Shown in pieces: positions 40,313-52,300 of a DNA stretch of 64,000 nt. This DNA comes from Promerops cafer (Eukaryota > Chordata > Aves > Passeriformes > Nectariniidae), in assembly GCA_013398275.1 (NCBI GenBank), contig VZSE01012476.1, positions 1,810,610 to 1,874,609 of the forward strand, read 5' to 3'. Every line of letters starts with the position of its first letter. Within the stretch, counting starts at the first letter, position 1. The position numbers were made by a program, and so were the translations under genes. The notes under the pieces were generated by a model, which did no database searches, was not told the DNA's origin, and saw only the letters and a program-made list of their open reading frames with translations.

Positions 40313-43300
40313 GTGGGTGAAATGCATCTCTTCATGTGTGTATACATATATATTTATATGTATGTGTGTGTGTTCATGTTTATATTTCAAAAGGTTCATA
40401 CTTCTCAAGAAAAGATCTGTAAAGTCTGGTTGTTCTGTCTGGTTGTTCCCTCTCACTAGAGTTGCATGAATGTAAACTAACGGAGTCCTGTGAGGCTGTT
40501 CCCTTTCAGAACAATATAACTGAAAGGAAAATCAGGCCTGAAGTCATAATCCAATTTAAACAAAACAATGATGCCTTCTTATCATATTAGAGTTTGTAGT
40601 ATAGAGGCGGCACTGGTTTCATCAGATCTGCCAACCTCAACATTTGTGTGCAACATGTGTTTATTTCTTCAGCAGATTAGAGCCATGTTCAGGTTTTATT
40701 CTGCATAGCTGTGTTAAACTGGTCTTTATTTTGCAGTAGCTCATGAGAAACTGCTGTTGTATGGATGTCCCAGACATTTGTCTCTATGTCAAGAAGCAGT
40801 AGAGTGTCCTCTTCATCTCTTGCTGGCTTAGAGTTCACAGATACAAAGAATTCAGACCCTTGAGTAGCTTCATGTGCTGAGATCAAGTCCCTTGGCCTCT
40901 TTTCTGAGACTGAATTTAAATGAGTTCAAGTATGTTCACCCATTGTTTTCCCATTGCTGCAGTGAGTCAGTGAGGTTACAGGTGTGCTGAGATGTCAGTG
41001 TCACTGAGAATCCCTCTCCTCAAGGTGAGAGTTTTGTAGTAGCTTTTCAGAAAAGAATGGTGGGACCATAAAACTAATCCAAGTCACTTTTATTTTTTCT
41101 TTTCAAAAATTGCTAGTACTTGTGTTAATGTTTCAGTAGTTCTTCATTTCAGTAGTACATGTGCTAAGTGTTAAAAGAAGGATGAAAGGTATGTCTCAAA
41201 CTTGTTTCTGAAAGAAGAAGAGTTATGTCCTTCAGGTCTCTCTAAAAAACCTTTTGATGTTCACTCATTAATCCTCCCCATTTTCCAGGACTTCACATCC
41301 CAATACTTGTTTCATCACTCTGTATCATCTCTTTGACACAGATAGGTTTTTTTTTAAATCTCTGGGATATGTTGGAGTTGCTAGGATTATCCAACTACTG
41401 CAATAGGCTTCCAGCACAGCAGAAGTGCCCAGCTAGCCTGCAGCTAAAATCACACCAGGGTAACCCCCACTTCCACAGGAAGCCTCACTGATTTAGAAAT
41501 CTTTGGGGTGAAAAAGCTTAGCAGTTCCTACCTTCTCCAACATGTTATCTGTGACTGAAGCAGAATCTTCTGTCAGTGTTCCCCAGTACACCCAGTTTAC
41601 ACCAGTATGGATTAGTGCCGGACTGTAGAATCCGTAGCACATTGTGACGTATTTACATAATTACATGCTTCCAGTCATATTTGCACACTGAGGTGCAACC
41701 CAGGTATGGACCTGGGTGTTTGACATGGTACCTGGGGCCTGCTTGCTCCTGTGTGTACCCATTTTCTTAGGAAGCTTCTGGGCACAGAAGCTTATCACAG
41801 AATCACAAGGTTGGAAGAGACCTCCAAGATCATCGAGTCCAACCCATGCCCTAAAACCTCAACTAAACCATGGCACCGACTGTCACATCCAGTCTTTAAA
41901 CACATCCAGAGATGGTGAATCCACCACCTCCCCAGGCAGACCATTCCAATACTTAATCACCCTTTCCATAAAAAGCTTTTTCCTAATACCTAGCCTAATT
42001 TCCCTTGGCGCAGCTTAAGGCTGTGTCCTCTTGTTCTGTCAGTTGCTGCCTGGAGAAAGAGACCAACCCCACCTGACTTACAGCCACCTTTCAGGGAGTT
42101 GTAGAGAGTGGTAAGGTCACCTCTGAGTCTCCTTTTCTCCAGGCTAAACAGCCCCAGCTCCCTCAGCTGTTCCTCACAGGGCTTGTGTTCCAAGCCCCTC
42201 ACATGCCCTCCTCTGGACACGCTCAAGCATCTCAATGTCCTTCCTAAACTGAGGCGCCCAGAAGTGGACACAGTTATGTCCTTCTCTACAGAAGAACTTT
42301 GGATTCAAATGGGAAATTGCCATCTGATGCCACCTAAAGGGAGGAAGATTGGGTTTGAAAAAGCCCACATAGGATTTTCAGACCTCATACATGTTGTGCA
42401 AGGAAGTGTTGGGGCACTAGGAATCACAGAAGGTTTTTTATAAGACTCTCTCAGGGCAGATACCTGTGACTGAGGAGAAGATTTGGCCCAGACTGTGGGG
42501 GGCCAAGTGACTGCTTACAGCAGTGGTAGACAAGGGAGAGCAATTTTAAGCTAAAAGAGAGGAGGCTTAGATTAGATGTTACGAAGAAATTCTTTATGGT
42601 GAGGGTGGTGAGGTGCTGGAACAGATTGTCCAGAGAAATTGTGAATGCCCCATCCCCGGCAATGTTCAAGGCCAGGTTGGATGGAGCTCTGAGCAACCTG
42701 GTCTAGTGAAAGTGTTCCTAGTGTCCCTAGGTAGGGAAGTGTCCCTACCCATGGCAGGGTGGTTGGAACTAGATGTCTTTAAGGTCCCTCCCCACACAAA
42801 CTATTCTGTGATTCTATGGTTTATTCTCCCAAGAGGAAAAAAAAATGCCTATGAAAGAAGTAGTGAAGGACATTTCCCTTCATAGGCCTTTAGCTCCCTC
42901 TTCTGTGTTCCTGTTAGAAACACAAGCAGAAATGTTAATTTGTGTTCTGCCTTTTGCCCTCCTCTCCCCCACCTCTCTGACTGTTTTTAAATGAAAGTAG
43001 GCATGGAAATACTGTGCAAGTATAGCAAACATGATCACGCTATTAATTGAGAGAACCGATTATTTTGGCATCACAGGAAGTAAGGAATCTGTGATCAAAC
43101 CCCAAACTTTTTTTAATCTTTAAAATGCTTATCTACACATACTAAGATTAAAATAAGTTTATTTAAAACCAGCTATTATCAGTGTTAAGCTGTGTCCTGG
43201 TCATACGTTTTTGGCAAAGGAGAAGTTTCTCCTGTATACGAAGAACCAGCATGAGTGATGTTGGAAATGCATCACACTGTCTCTCAATTAAGCTGCTAAC

Positions 43301-46300
43301 CATACAATTCCCATTTCATAATCCAGTTCTCAGTCAACAGATTGCCTAAAAGTTGTCAATCACTGTCCAAATTTATGTTCTTAAATTCATTACAACAAAT
43401 CAGTGTTTTTCTTTTCCTTCTCCAAATATGTGAAGTACCTGCAGCTTCTGTTCATTTTCTCTAGTTCCTACACAATCAAGATGCTTGGCAGATGAAGTCT
43501 AGATTTTGAGATTAGGGTTGTCCCTGCATGGGAACACAGAAAAAGCTTCCACTCCTTAGGTTCTGAGGAGTTGGGTTTGGTGAGCATCTGACAAAATCCC
43601 TCTTTTCAGACATGACATATTGATGCTGCCATGTATGTCTGAGATCAGACTGCTGGCTGCGTGCCACACCGTGTTTCCCTGTATGGAGTATAAGAAGTGC
43701 AGAGTAAAGGAGGGAAAAGATGAAAGATCCCAGTTTGGTAGGATCAAGCCAAGACTCCATTGAGGCATGTTGGTTATCTTTGGAGACTTTTGCCTCCTCC
43801 AGTTTTTGAGTTACAGACAACACATTTTAAGTGACTAGAGATGAACAGTTTGTAAAACTACCTGTGGGTCGAGGCATTTCATATTCTCAGCTTCCATGGA
43901 TAGAAGGGATAAAAACAGACCAGATACAGGCTACCAACAGGGGCCATTGTTTCTGGACAGTGTATAAAATTCTTGATCTCCTTCACACCTTTTGGGCTTT
44001 GAGATCCCCTTAAAAGAAGCACTGGGAGGGTGATTATCTCTTATCCAATGGAGGCTTGCATGTGGTGTCTACCTTGACCCATACTTGACCTAGAGCTGCT
44101 TTCTCTTCTCCATGACTCCAAGGTCAATTGCTTGTGGAGTAACTTTGACAGTTCAGCTCTCTTAGATCTTTGCTACCAAGGGATCCTGAGGTTTCTTTGT
44201 GTGAGCAGATGTGTGGGCTGGCTTCTGTACAGAGGCTCTTTAAAATTTGTACTGAGCTTGAGAATAAGTACACAATATGATTAATAGATTTGTGGTAGTC
44301 TGAGATTTTCAGGTATTACAAAATACTGTGAAGCACAAGCTTATAGTTAAGCATTGTTGTTCATTCAAATGTGCAATTAGATATCCCTGCAGTTTACGTG
44401 CTTTTGCATGGAGTAATTCTCTGTAATTTTTGTGATAGAAGTAGTGAGCAATTGTGTGTACTAGGTTTACTAATAAAGTAAGTAAGTCTATCCCACAGTA
44501 AGTCTATCCAATTAAGAAAAGTGTTTAAGTATTGCATGCTAATTTAATAGATGATGCTGAACTTTTTTCCCAGTGGGCTTTTATCTTAATAACATATGGC
44601 AGATGCAAGAGGATTTTTGTTTGTGCATAGCAGAACATTCATCATCCTTAGAATATCCAGATTAGGACAAATGTGTAAGTTTTGTCTTAGTTTAAATAAC
44701 TGGTTTTATTTTATTGTTCTGTATACTAAGAAAAAAGAGTTACCCCCTCATTTATGCTCCTAGATTCTCATGATGCCGTTTTAAGATTTAATTCTGCTCC
44801 AACACGTGGCTATGAAAAAGATGTTGGGAATAAAACAACCATGCGGATCATTAATTCTCAGGTAAGATCTTCCTTTTCAGAGTTCATGTCAATGTCTCTT
44901 CTGTACAATATGACAGCAAGTTAATAACCTCTGAAAAAGTGTTGGGCAGTATGGGTAGCAGGTAGTAATTCAACAGTTGTGGTGCAGAGAAGGTGGAAGT
45001 TTTCCCTTACAGAGATGTTTGCACTGCTGTCAGTGTAGAGTGACTCGATAGCCTTGTTTCAGAGAACGGTTTGTAAAGTTTCTCATGTGAACTAATCTGT
45101 AAAGGCTCTGCAGGATGCCACAGAACTGTCAGTACCAAAGACCTTGACCTCTTGGAGAAGCCATTGCCTCCAGGATTTTCATGAAGTTCAGGCTGTGGTG
45201 ATTCCAAAGCTGTTTCCTCATATTTTCCAGTTCCCCAATTATTTCCTTGCTGGAAGGCAAAAGAAATGGGAGCTGAGTTGTGTAACACTAGGCAAGTCAT
45301 CATTGTTTAAAAATTTGGAAAGAACTAGTAAAAAAGTTTAGTGTGTACTGGGTATTACACATCAGGTGAGGTTGTCCATCTGAATGGAAACAAGAGAAAA
45401 TGGGATTTTCTGTGTACGGGTGTAAATAAATAATTGTGACTTGAGCTACAGTGACACCTTATGGTTGAGATTAGTTTTTCACTTTCAAAAATGTTATTGC
45501 CAGGATTCCTCTCTTGGGCAAACCAAACATCTTTCCTCTTTATGAAATGCAGACAAAAAATCAGCAACAGAATTTCTGTGAAATTTTATGACATACTGAA
45601 ATGAGTTTACTGAGTCAACACCAGGAGTATGGTTGGCCATGTAGCATGCTCTGCACATATTGATGCTTGTTGAAGGAGAGCAAAATTTTCAGTTACTGTA
45701 ATTTTTATGAGTTCATTTTTTCTTCTGCTTTGAGTTACTGCCCATGCTAAGTCTATTCTTGGTGGGTGTGTTTTTTATGTGTAGAAGCTTATGTTCTTTG
45801 ACATCAAAAAGAGGACTATTCACTGTCATTCCCTTCACACTCATTTTGTAGGTCTTTGTGAGGCTGCAAAACAGGCTAGATCCTTGAAGTGATTTGGGTT
45901 AAATATGCCCCCCTTTTTTTGCAAGAAGAAAGCAGAAATATCTTATTCTGCCTTAAGTGCTGTAATGAGTGTATCGGGGAACATGGATTTTCATGTATCT
46001 TATTTTACTTTTTTGGTTTTGTTGGGGTTTTTTTCTTTTCTTTGATGTTTCTCCATTTTACTCTTAGCCGAAATGTCCTGACATTGACTGTCTGAACTCC
46101 TGAGCTGGGCAAGGAGAAAGGTTTAGAAACTCTTTATGGTTTACTAGACTCAGTAGGTTCCCTATAGAAGAGAGAAATGTTCTCAGGGAGTGAGAGATTA
46201 AATGGTTAAATTACCTGCTCTCCATGCAGGGCAGACTGGGGTCTTCTGGCTCCCAGAGCTGCTGCAGTACATTCCCTCTGGGATGGTAATGGAGGGTCCC

Positions 46301-49300
46301 ATGGTCTTCTCTTCTGCACTGTGTAAGGCTTGCTCCCTGTAAGACCTCTCAAGAAAACAGAGGGCATGGCAAAGTTCTGGCCAGGTCAGCTCACATGGCT
46401 TCCTCACAAGTTTGTATTCCCATTACCATGAGGGAGCTTTGTGCCCCTTCAGAAAGGTCAGAAGCCATCCATGGTAGTCTGTCCACCTGCTGAGGAATTA
46501 GCCTTGCCCTCTCCAAGAGTGAAATCTGCACAGGCCGCTTGATGGAAGTTGCTTTCCCTACCTGTACTGTAGCTGGGTTATCTATACAGGTTTACTGACC
46601 CTCCTCCCCTCCTCACTGTTGGAAACTCCTGTATTCACTTAATTAAAAGGCTGCTGTGGCCCCTTCTTCCTTAATATTCTCCGCTGTGAAAGCCCAGAGG
46701 ACATGAAGGAAGGCTGTGCAGTGGCAACAGATACTGTTATTGCAGAAAAAACTCATACATATGAATGCAGACTCACTGAAAGCAAAATTTGTGTGGACAA
46801 CACCTCCAGAGGACTCTTGGTTACTGAAAGGCAAGTAAGAACTCCTTTGTGTGCTAAGTGTGGAACTAAGCTTTTAAAATCTTGGCCTTTTTGGTCAATT
46901 TGCTCTGTATACTCAAAAAAGGAGTTTACATTCTGAGGTGAAAATTCTTCTGAGAAATTAAGTTGGGGATGCTGATAGCAGCATGACTAATTCTGTTCTT
47001 ACTGTAGAAGGCTGATGGAAATCATTAAACTCAAAGTTTATGGTAGGAAGAATATTGCTATGGCAACAATATTATTTTTCTGAAGAAAAATATGCATAAT
47101 TAAATATGGCTCATTGGATCCTAAAGGGAAATGAAAATTATTATGAATTTATTTGTCTGGAATGTTGATTATTTTAACAGCTGGAAGTAAATTCATGCTG
47201 TTTTGACCAATTCTGAGCTGCCTGGCATTGGATGCACCAGGAATCAGAGAGATCTAGTTAGACATGGAGGGGTCCTGGAAGGGGTGAGCCAGCAGGAGTG
47301 AAGACTAGACTTCCAGTGTAGTGGGATGGTCAGGCAAAGTACTGGGAGATGCAGGAAGGAGTTATATGAGAGCAGTAGATAAAAGCAAAATGACAGTTCT
47401 TTCAAAAATAGCCCTGTAACATGCCTGTTGTTGGAATTGTTTCTCTAGGTATTCCAGTTTGTACAGTCATTGTCTAATTTGCATTTTTTTGATTCAAATG
47501 ACACTGACTTGCTGTTAAAATGAGAAAGTCATGAAAGAGGTGGTTGGGGATGGGTGGCAGAGAAAGACATTACCCTTGGGGGCTGTAGCCCTTCAAAGAA
47601 AGCTGCTCTGTGTCCAAGAGGATCCCGCAGGCAATTGGAAATACTTTCGTTTTCAAGTTCCAGAATACACCGTAATGTTGATACACAATAACACAGCATC
47701 TCAAGTGATACCATCACATCCCTCACAGATGGAAAGTAATTCAGCATACTGCTACTTCAAACTGTAATGAGTGCTGTTTATGGCTAAGCTTTTTTTGTAT
47801 ATTTTTTTAACAAAATAAGATGCTTAAAATCAACCAGAACTGAAGCGTAACAAACAGCAGCGTGGGTAGGACTGTTCACTTGAGAGAAGGATTTTGCCAT
47901 TTTTCTGGATCCCACTTGCTTTTAATGCTGTGCAATTCTTTGCATCTGTGTTTGCAGATTCTTACCAATCCAAACCACCACTTTGTCGACAGCTCCTTGT
48001 ATAAAGATGTTATCTTGGTAGCCTGGGATCCTGCTCCCTACTCTGCAAATCTGAATGTGGTAAGGTATACACTTAGACCTTTCTTCCCAATTATTTGAAA
48101 GTACTGGAGAAAATTAATTTGCTACTTTAGTCTCCTGGTTCTCCCTTTTCACCATGAACCCCAGATTCTGTCTTTATCTGAGTGAGAATGCTGTGTCTAT
48201 AGGAATTGGTCAAAATTGGTTTGTTGGTCAAAAACTTTTTAGTAGCCAGCAATTATACTGGAAGGGACTGAGATGTATAGGATAGATGAATGGTGGCATT
48301 TGTTTGATAAAACATTGCTATTTTCACATAACAGCGAGTTTTCTGTGTGCTTACCAAGGAGAGAGCATTGCTAGATTTCAGAAGTAAATTCTATCAGGAA
48401 AGGTGAAAAACTCCATCAATTTTTCCCCACCTTCCTCTCTGCCTTCCCAAACAAAATACAACATCATAGTGAAAATCTCTCTGGGTGCCTTCCCCATTTC
48501 TCAGGCCTGCTCCCCACCAGTCTTCCCTTTATGTCCACTGGCCCAGAGCCATCCACCCCCTCACTGAGAGCAGCCGATGTCCATCTGGTTGTCACTGGGG
48601 CACTCTCTACTTTGGCTGCTGCTGCAGCTCCAGTAGACAAGTTGATCTGATGGCTTTTGGCACAGGGAGCTCGGAGCTGAGCAGGCTGCAAAGTAGAAAG
48701 TAAGCCTTCATCTGCTGAACTCCCTTAGCAACAGATGCCAGAGGCTGCCTGCTTCCCACGCAGGCTGCCATCCGCCTGCGTCACGCGCCGCTGCTGCCTC
48801 CGTCAGGGACAGCGACGCTTTCAGAGAAGATTCACCCCCAGGCCCAGGTATCATGTCAAAGCTCTTTGAACCTCTTCTTTAATGTGGATCTGTGAGGGAA
48901 AAATGGTCTTGGCTCATCCCACAGCAGTCAATTACTTATTGGGAGTCTCTGTATGAAGAAAGGAAACAGAATAGGCCAGAATGCCTTTCTAGCAGAGGTG
49001 TCCACCAGTGCAGGCTGCCTTGCTACCTTTGCTTCTGTTCTACAGAACCCAAATGAAGCCAGTTTATGCTGTTGTACATGTAGTGTTCAAAACATGTCTG
49101 ATACTATTAAAAAACATCTGACTTTTTTCCTCCCAGTGGTATAAGAAGCCAGACTACAATCTGTTCACTCCCTACGTACAGCATCGCAGGAAAAATCCAA
49201 CCCAGCCATTCTACATCCTCCATCCGAAGTTTATATGGCAGCTCTGGGACATCATTCAGGAGAACACTAAAGAGAAGATACAGCCCAACCCTCCTTCTTC

Positions 49301-52300
49301 AGGGTTTATTGGTAGGTGTATCAAAGATGGTCCCAGTAGACATGTTAGATTAAAAAAATGATTTAAAATGTGTACATTGCATGAGGATTGAGTCCATACA
49401 TGTGTACTGTTTGTTCTTGGTGCTCTATACAGAAACAATGACTAGCAAAAACACACAGTATGAGAACTAGAAAACAGTTGAGTGAATTTGATTCTCTGCT
49501 TTCTTGACCTTCACATCCATAGTATGTCTACCATACATAAAGCATGCATATATCTATGAGAAATTTGTATTATTCCATATTAATTTATCTGTTGAGGACC
49601 TACTCAATTCTAAAGTTCCTCCTTGGGATCACAGAGCTGAGAATCCTCAGACAACAAATGAAAGCAGATGGCAGATGACAGGATGAAATCAATGGCAGGC
49701 TGAGCTGTATTCCCTACATAGTCCAAGGGCTTCCAGTGCTCAGTCTGAGCACTTACTTCTCTTCTTCACTGGAATCAGTAGTGTTTCACTGTATTTTTTG
49801 GTCCTTCCTTAGTATTTTGGGGGGGATAATTTGGCACTGTGCCCACAATTCATATAGCAGAACAACTTATCTGAAGTACAACAGGTCCTGACTGTGGACA
49901 GGTCTAAAGGATGCAAGTAGTCAGAGTGGCAAGGCTGAGTCCGGGTCATCCTTGCTTATGCTTCTAGACTCAGAGGGCAGTAGAGCTTCAAATACCATCT
50001 TCGCTTTGGAAACTCCATCCTTTCCTCACTGACATCGTGATATTGATCTAGCTATTTGCTGCAGTCAGAAAATGGTTTGATTGTTTTCTTTGTATCTGAA
50101 TCTGAAAGCAAAGCCATGCAAGATGGCATCTGATATGGGAAAACCAGTTTTGAGCAATTATCTTGGGTTCTTTATGCAGTAGTGGCATCCTAGGATACCT
50201 TGGAGCACGTGAAAGGCCTGAGAGAGGGGGGACATGAAGGTGTCTGGGAGATGCCCGTCTATGCCTTGAGTGGGTTGTGCATACCTGGAACATGAGTGGA
50301 AGGTAAAGGAGGCCTGGTGTGTTGTCAGAGGGGGGCTTGGCAGTTGGTTACTTCTTGAAGTGAGGTGTTTTTGGAACCTGCTTGCAAAAATTCACAGGGA
50401 GAAGACAGCTCATGTGCAATGATCTCACCAGCTGCATTCACATTTTGCAAAAGTGTTTCTTGTAGCACTGAAGTTGTTGATAAAAATAGGTTAACAGCTG
50501 CTGATTGTAAGAATTGTGAAGAGGATCATTGTGCTGTCAATCTGTACTTCCACCATACATAAAAAACACTTCAAAAGCTTTCTTTGAAGAAATGGAATTA
50601 ATTTCACAATGAGAATAGAACAGCAATCTTCAATCCCAAATCTAAATGTTAGTGACAAAAAAATATCCTTCAAGCAGAGAAAGCTTTGAAAATATAAACC
50701 ATTAAACAAGCAAAACTTTAACAACAAAAGCTGTACAGATAAATATACTCTGTGTACAGATGCAAATTTGCCTTCTTCTCTAGTGGGAATTTTATTTATA
50801 TTGTTCTTTTACAAGAAGCAGTGCTTTTTGGTAGGCTGTTACTAACTTTAAAAAAACAAGGTAGTAAGATGAGCTTATTGGATGTCATACCCACCCCATT
50901 TCATAACTAGCTACTGTTCTGATAGATATATTTTAAGTATTTTATTAGGGAGAGTCTTCCTGTTTTGATAACCTTATGGAATTAATGTCTATGCATTGCA
51001 CATGTAATATAATCTAAATACAGAGGTAGCACAGAAACAGCAAATCCATATTGTCAGGGACATAAAGGGCAAGGTAAAGCATAAAAATATAATGCAGCTT
51101 GGCAGAAAGCTGAAAAGTCATGTTGGTCATCAGTTCAGGTATCTCTCAATCACTCATGCAGCAAAAAATCCTGTTGGAACTGAAGCCGGCAGACACAACT
51201 AGTGTACCTGTATGAAAGAGGTATCCTGAATATTGAGGTTCTACCTGATTCTTATAAAATTTGTGAAATTATTTCCTATAGAATGAGTAGAAAGATTGAG
51301 TAAGTGGTGGCCATCATAAAATACGAGTGTCTTAATTTCAAGAAGAGAAAATAATTTATTAAATGACCACTCTACTAAATACCACTGTGCTTAAAACAGC
51401 TATGAATGAAATGAGCTGTTGTTAAATAGAGGGTATGAATTTTTACAGAGACATACATTCCTGAATCTAAGCAATTTCTAGCATGGACCATGATGAATCA
51501 TATAGAAAAGGTTACAAAAATGGTTCTGAGTAAAGTGAGGCACTTTTGTTTCAAGCCTTTTAGCCTCAAGTAGGCCCAGTTTACAGAATTGGACAAATGT
51601 ATAAATTAAAACATGGAAACATCAGAATGTTTCTTTTCACAAATGTCAAGAATGTTTTAGCATGGTCTTACACTGTTTCTTCAGTAATTACGTTTTTCTC
51701 CTGACAATTGTCTCTATTCCTGCTGCTTAGCACTATTTATAAGAAACTGAATCTTGCCAAAGGGAGGATGTGGGTAGAGTGTGTCCTCAAGGTGTTCTTC
51801 TGCAGCAATGAGTCAGCATCCTTCCACACTGACTGATGTCAGGGGAATCTTCTAACATCATTAATAACTGTATTACAGTACTTAAGTCACAATATTATTA
51901 AATCTCTCAGAAAGGGGGCCAGTGGGGAAGAGGTAGTCTCTCACATGCTTTGATTTTAGAGGAATGAGAGAGAGAGAGAAGAGGTAGAACGTCTCCCCAG
52001 TTTTTTTCGCTGCATGGGAACTAGGGAAAATAATGGGTTTTGCACTTCCTTTGGGGTATGGGCTGCCCTATATCTGCATAAATTCTGCCTGGACCCCCTG
52101 CCTTCTTCAAACCCTGCTATGTCAGCTTCTGAAATTTCTGCACAGTATTCTCATCATCTTGCATTAGCATTAGGCAATTGCCATGGTGGCTTTTCACAGT
52201 TAAAGTTGTTGATTCACATTTGGCTGAAAATAAGTTTGCTAAATGAGTATTGATATGTTTACATCTCGTCTTGGACTTGGATCTACGCCATCATTTTCGG

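Larger units (their letters stand above)
40313..44763 (+). other. ST6GAL2: ST6GAL2 intron between coding exons 1 and 2
   Basis: This 4.45 kb intron runs from GTGGGT to TAG and is phase 1. It holds a TA/TG simple repeat near its start, two CR1 tails in opposite orientation (41796-42274 and 42522-42818) and a short tandem duplication at 44481-44510. I see no coding exon in it. Confidence 0.9.

Noticed and set aside
42108..42885. Open frames over the CR1 copies as genes
   Set aside because: They are shadows or broken remnants of CR1 ORF2 and its 3' end.
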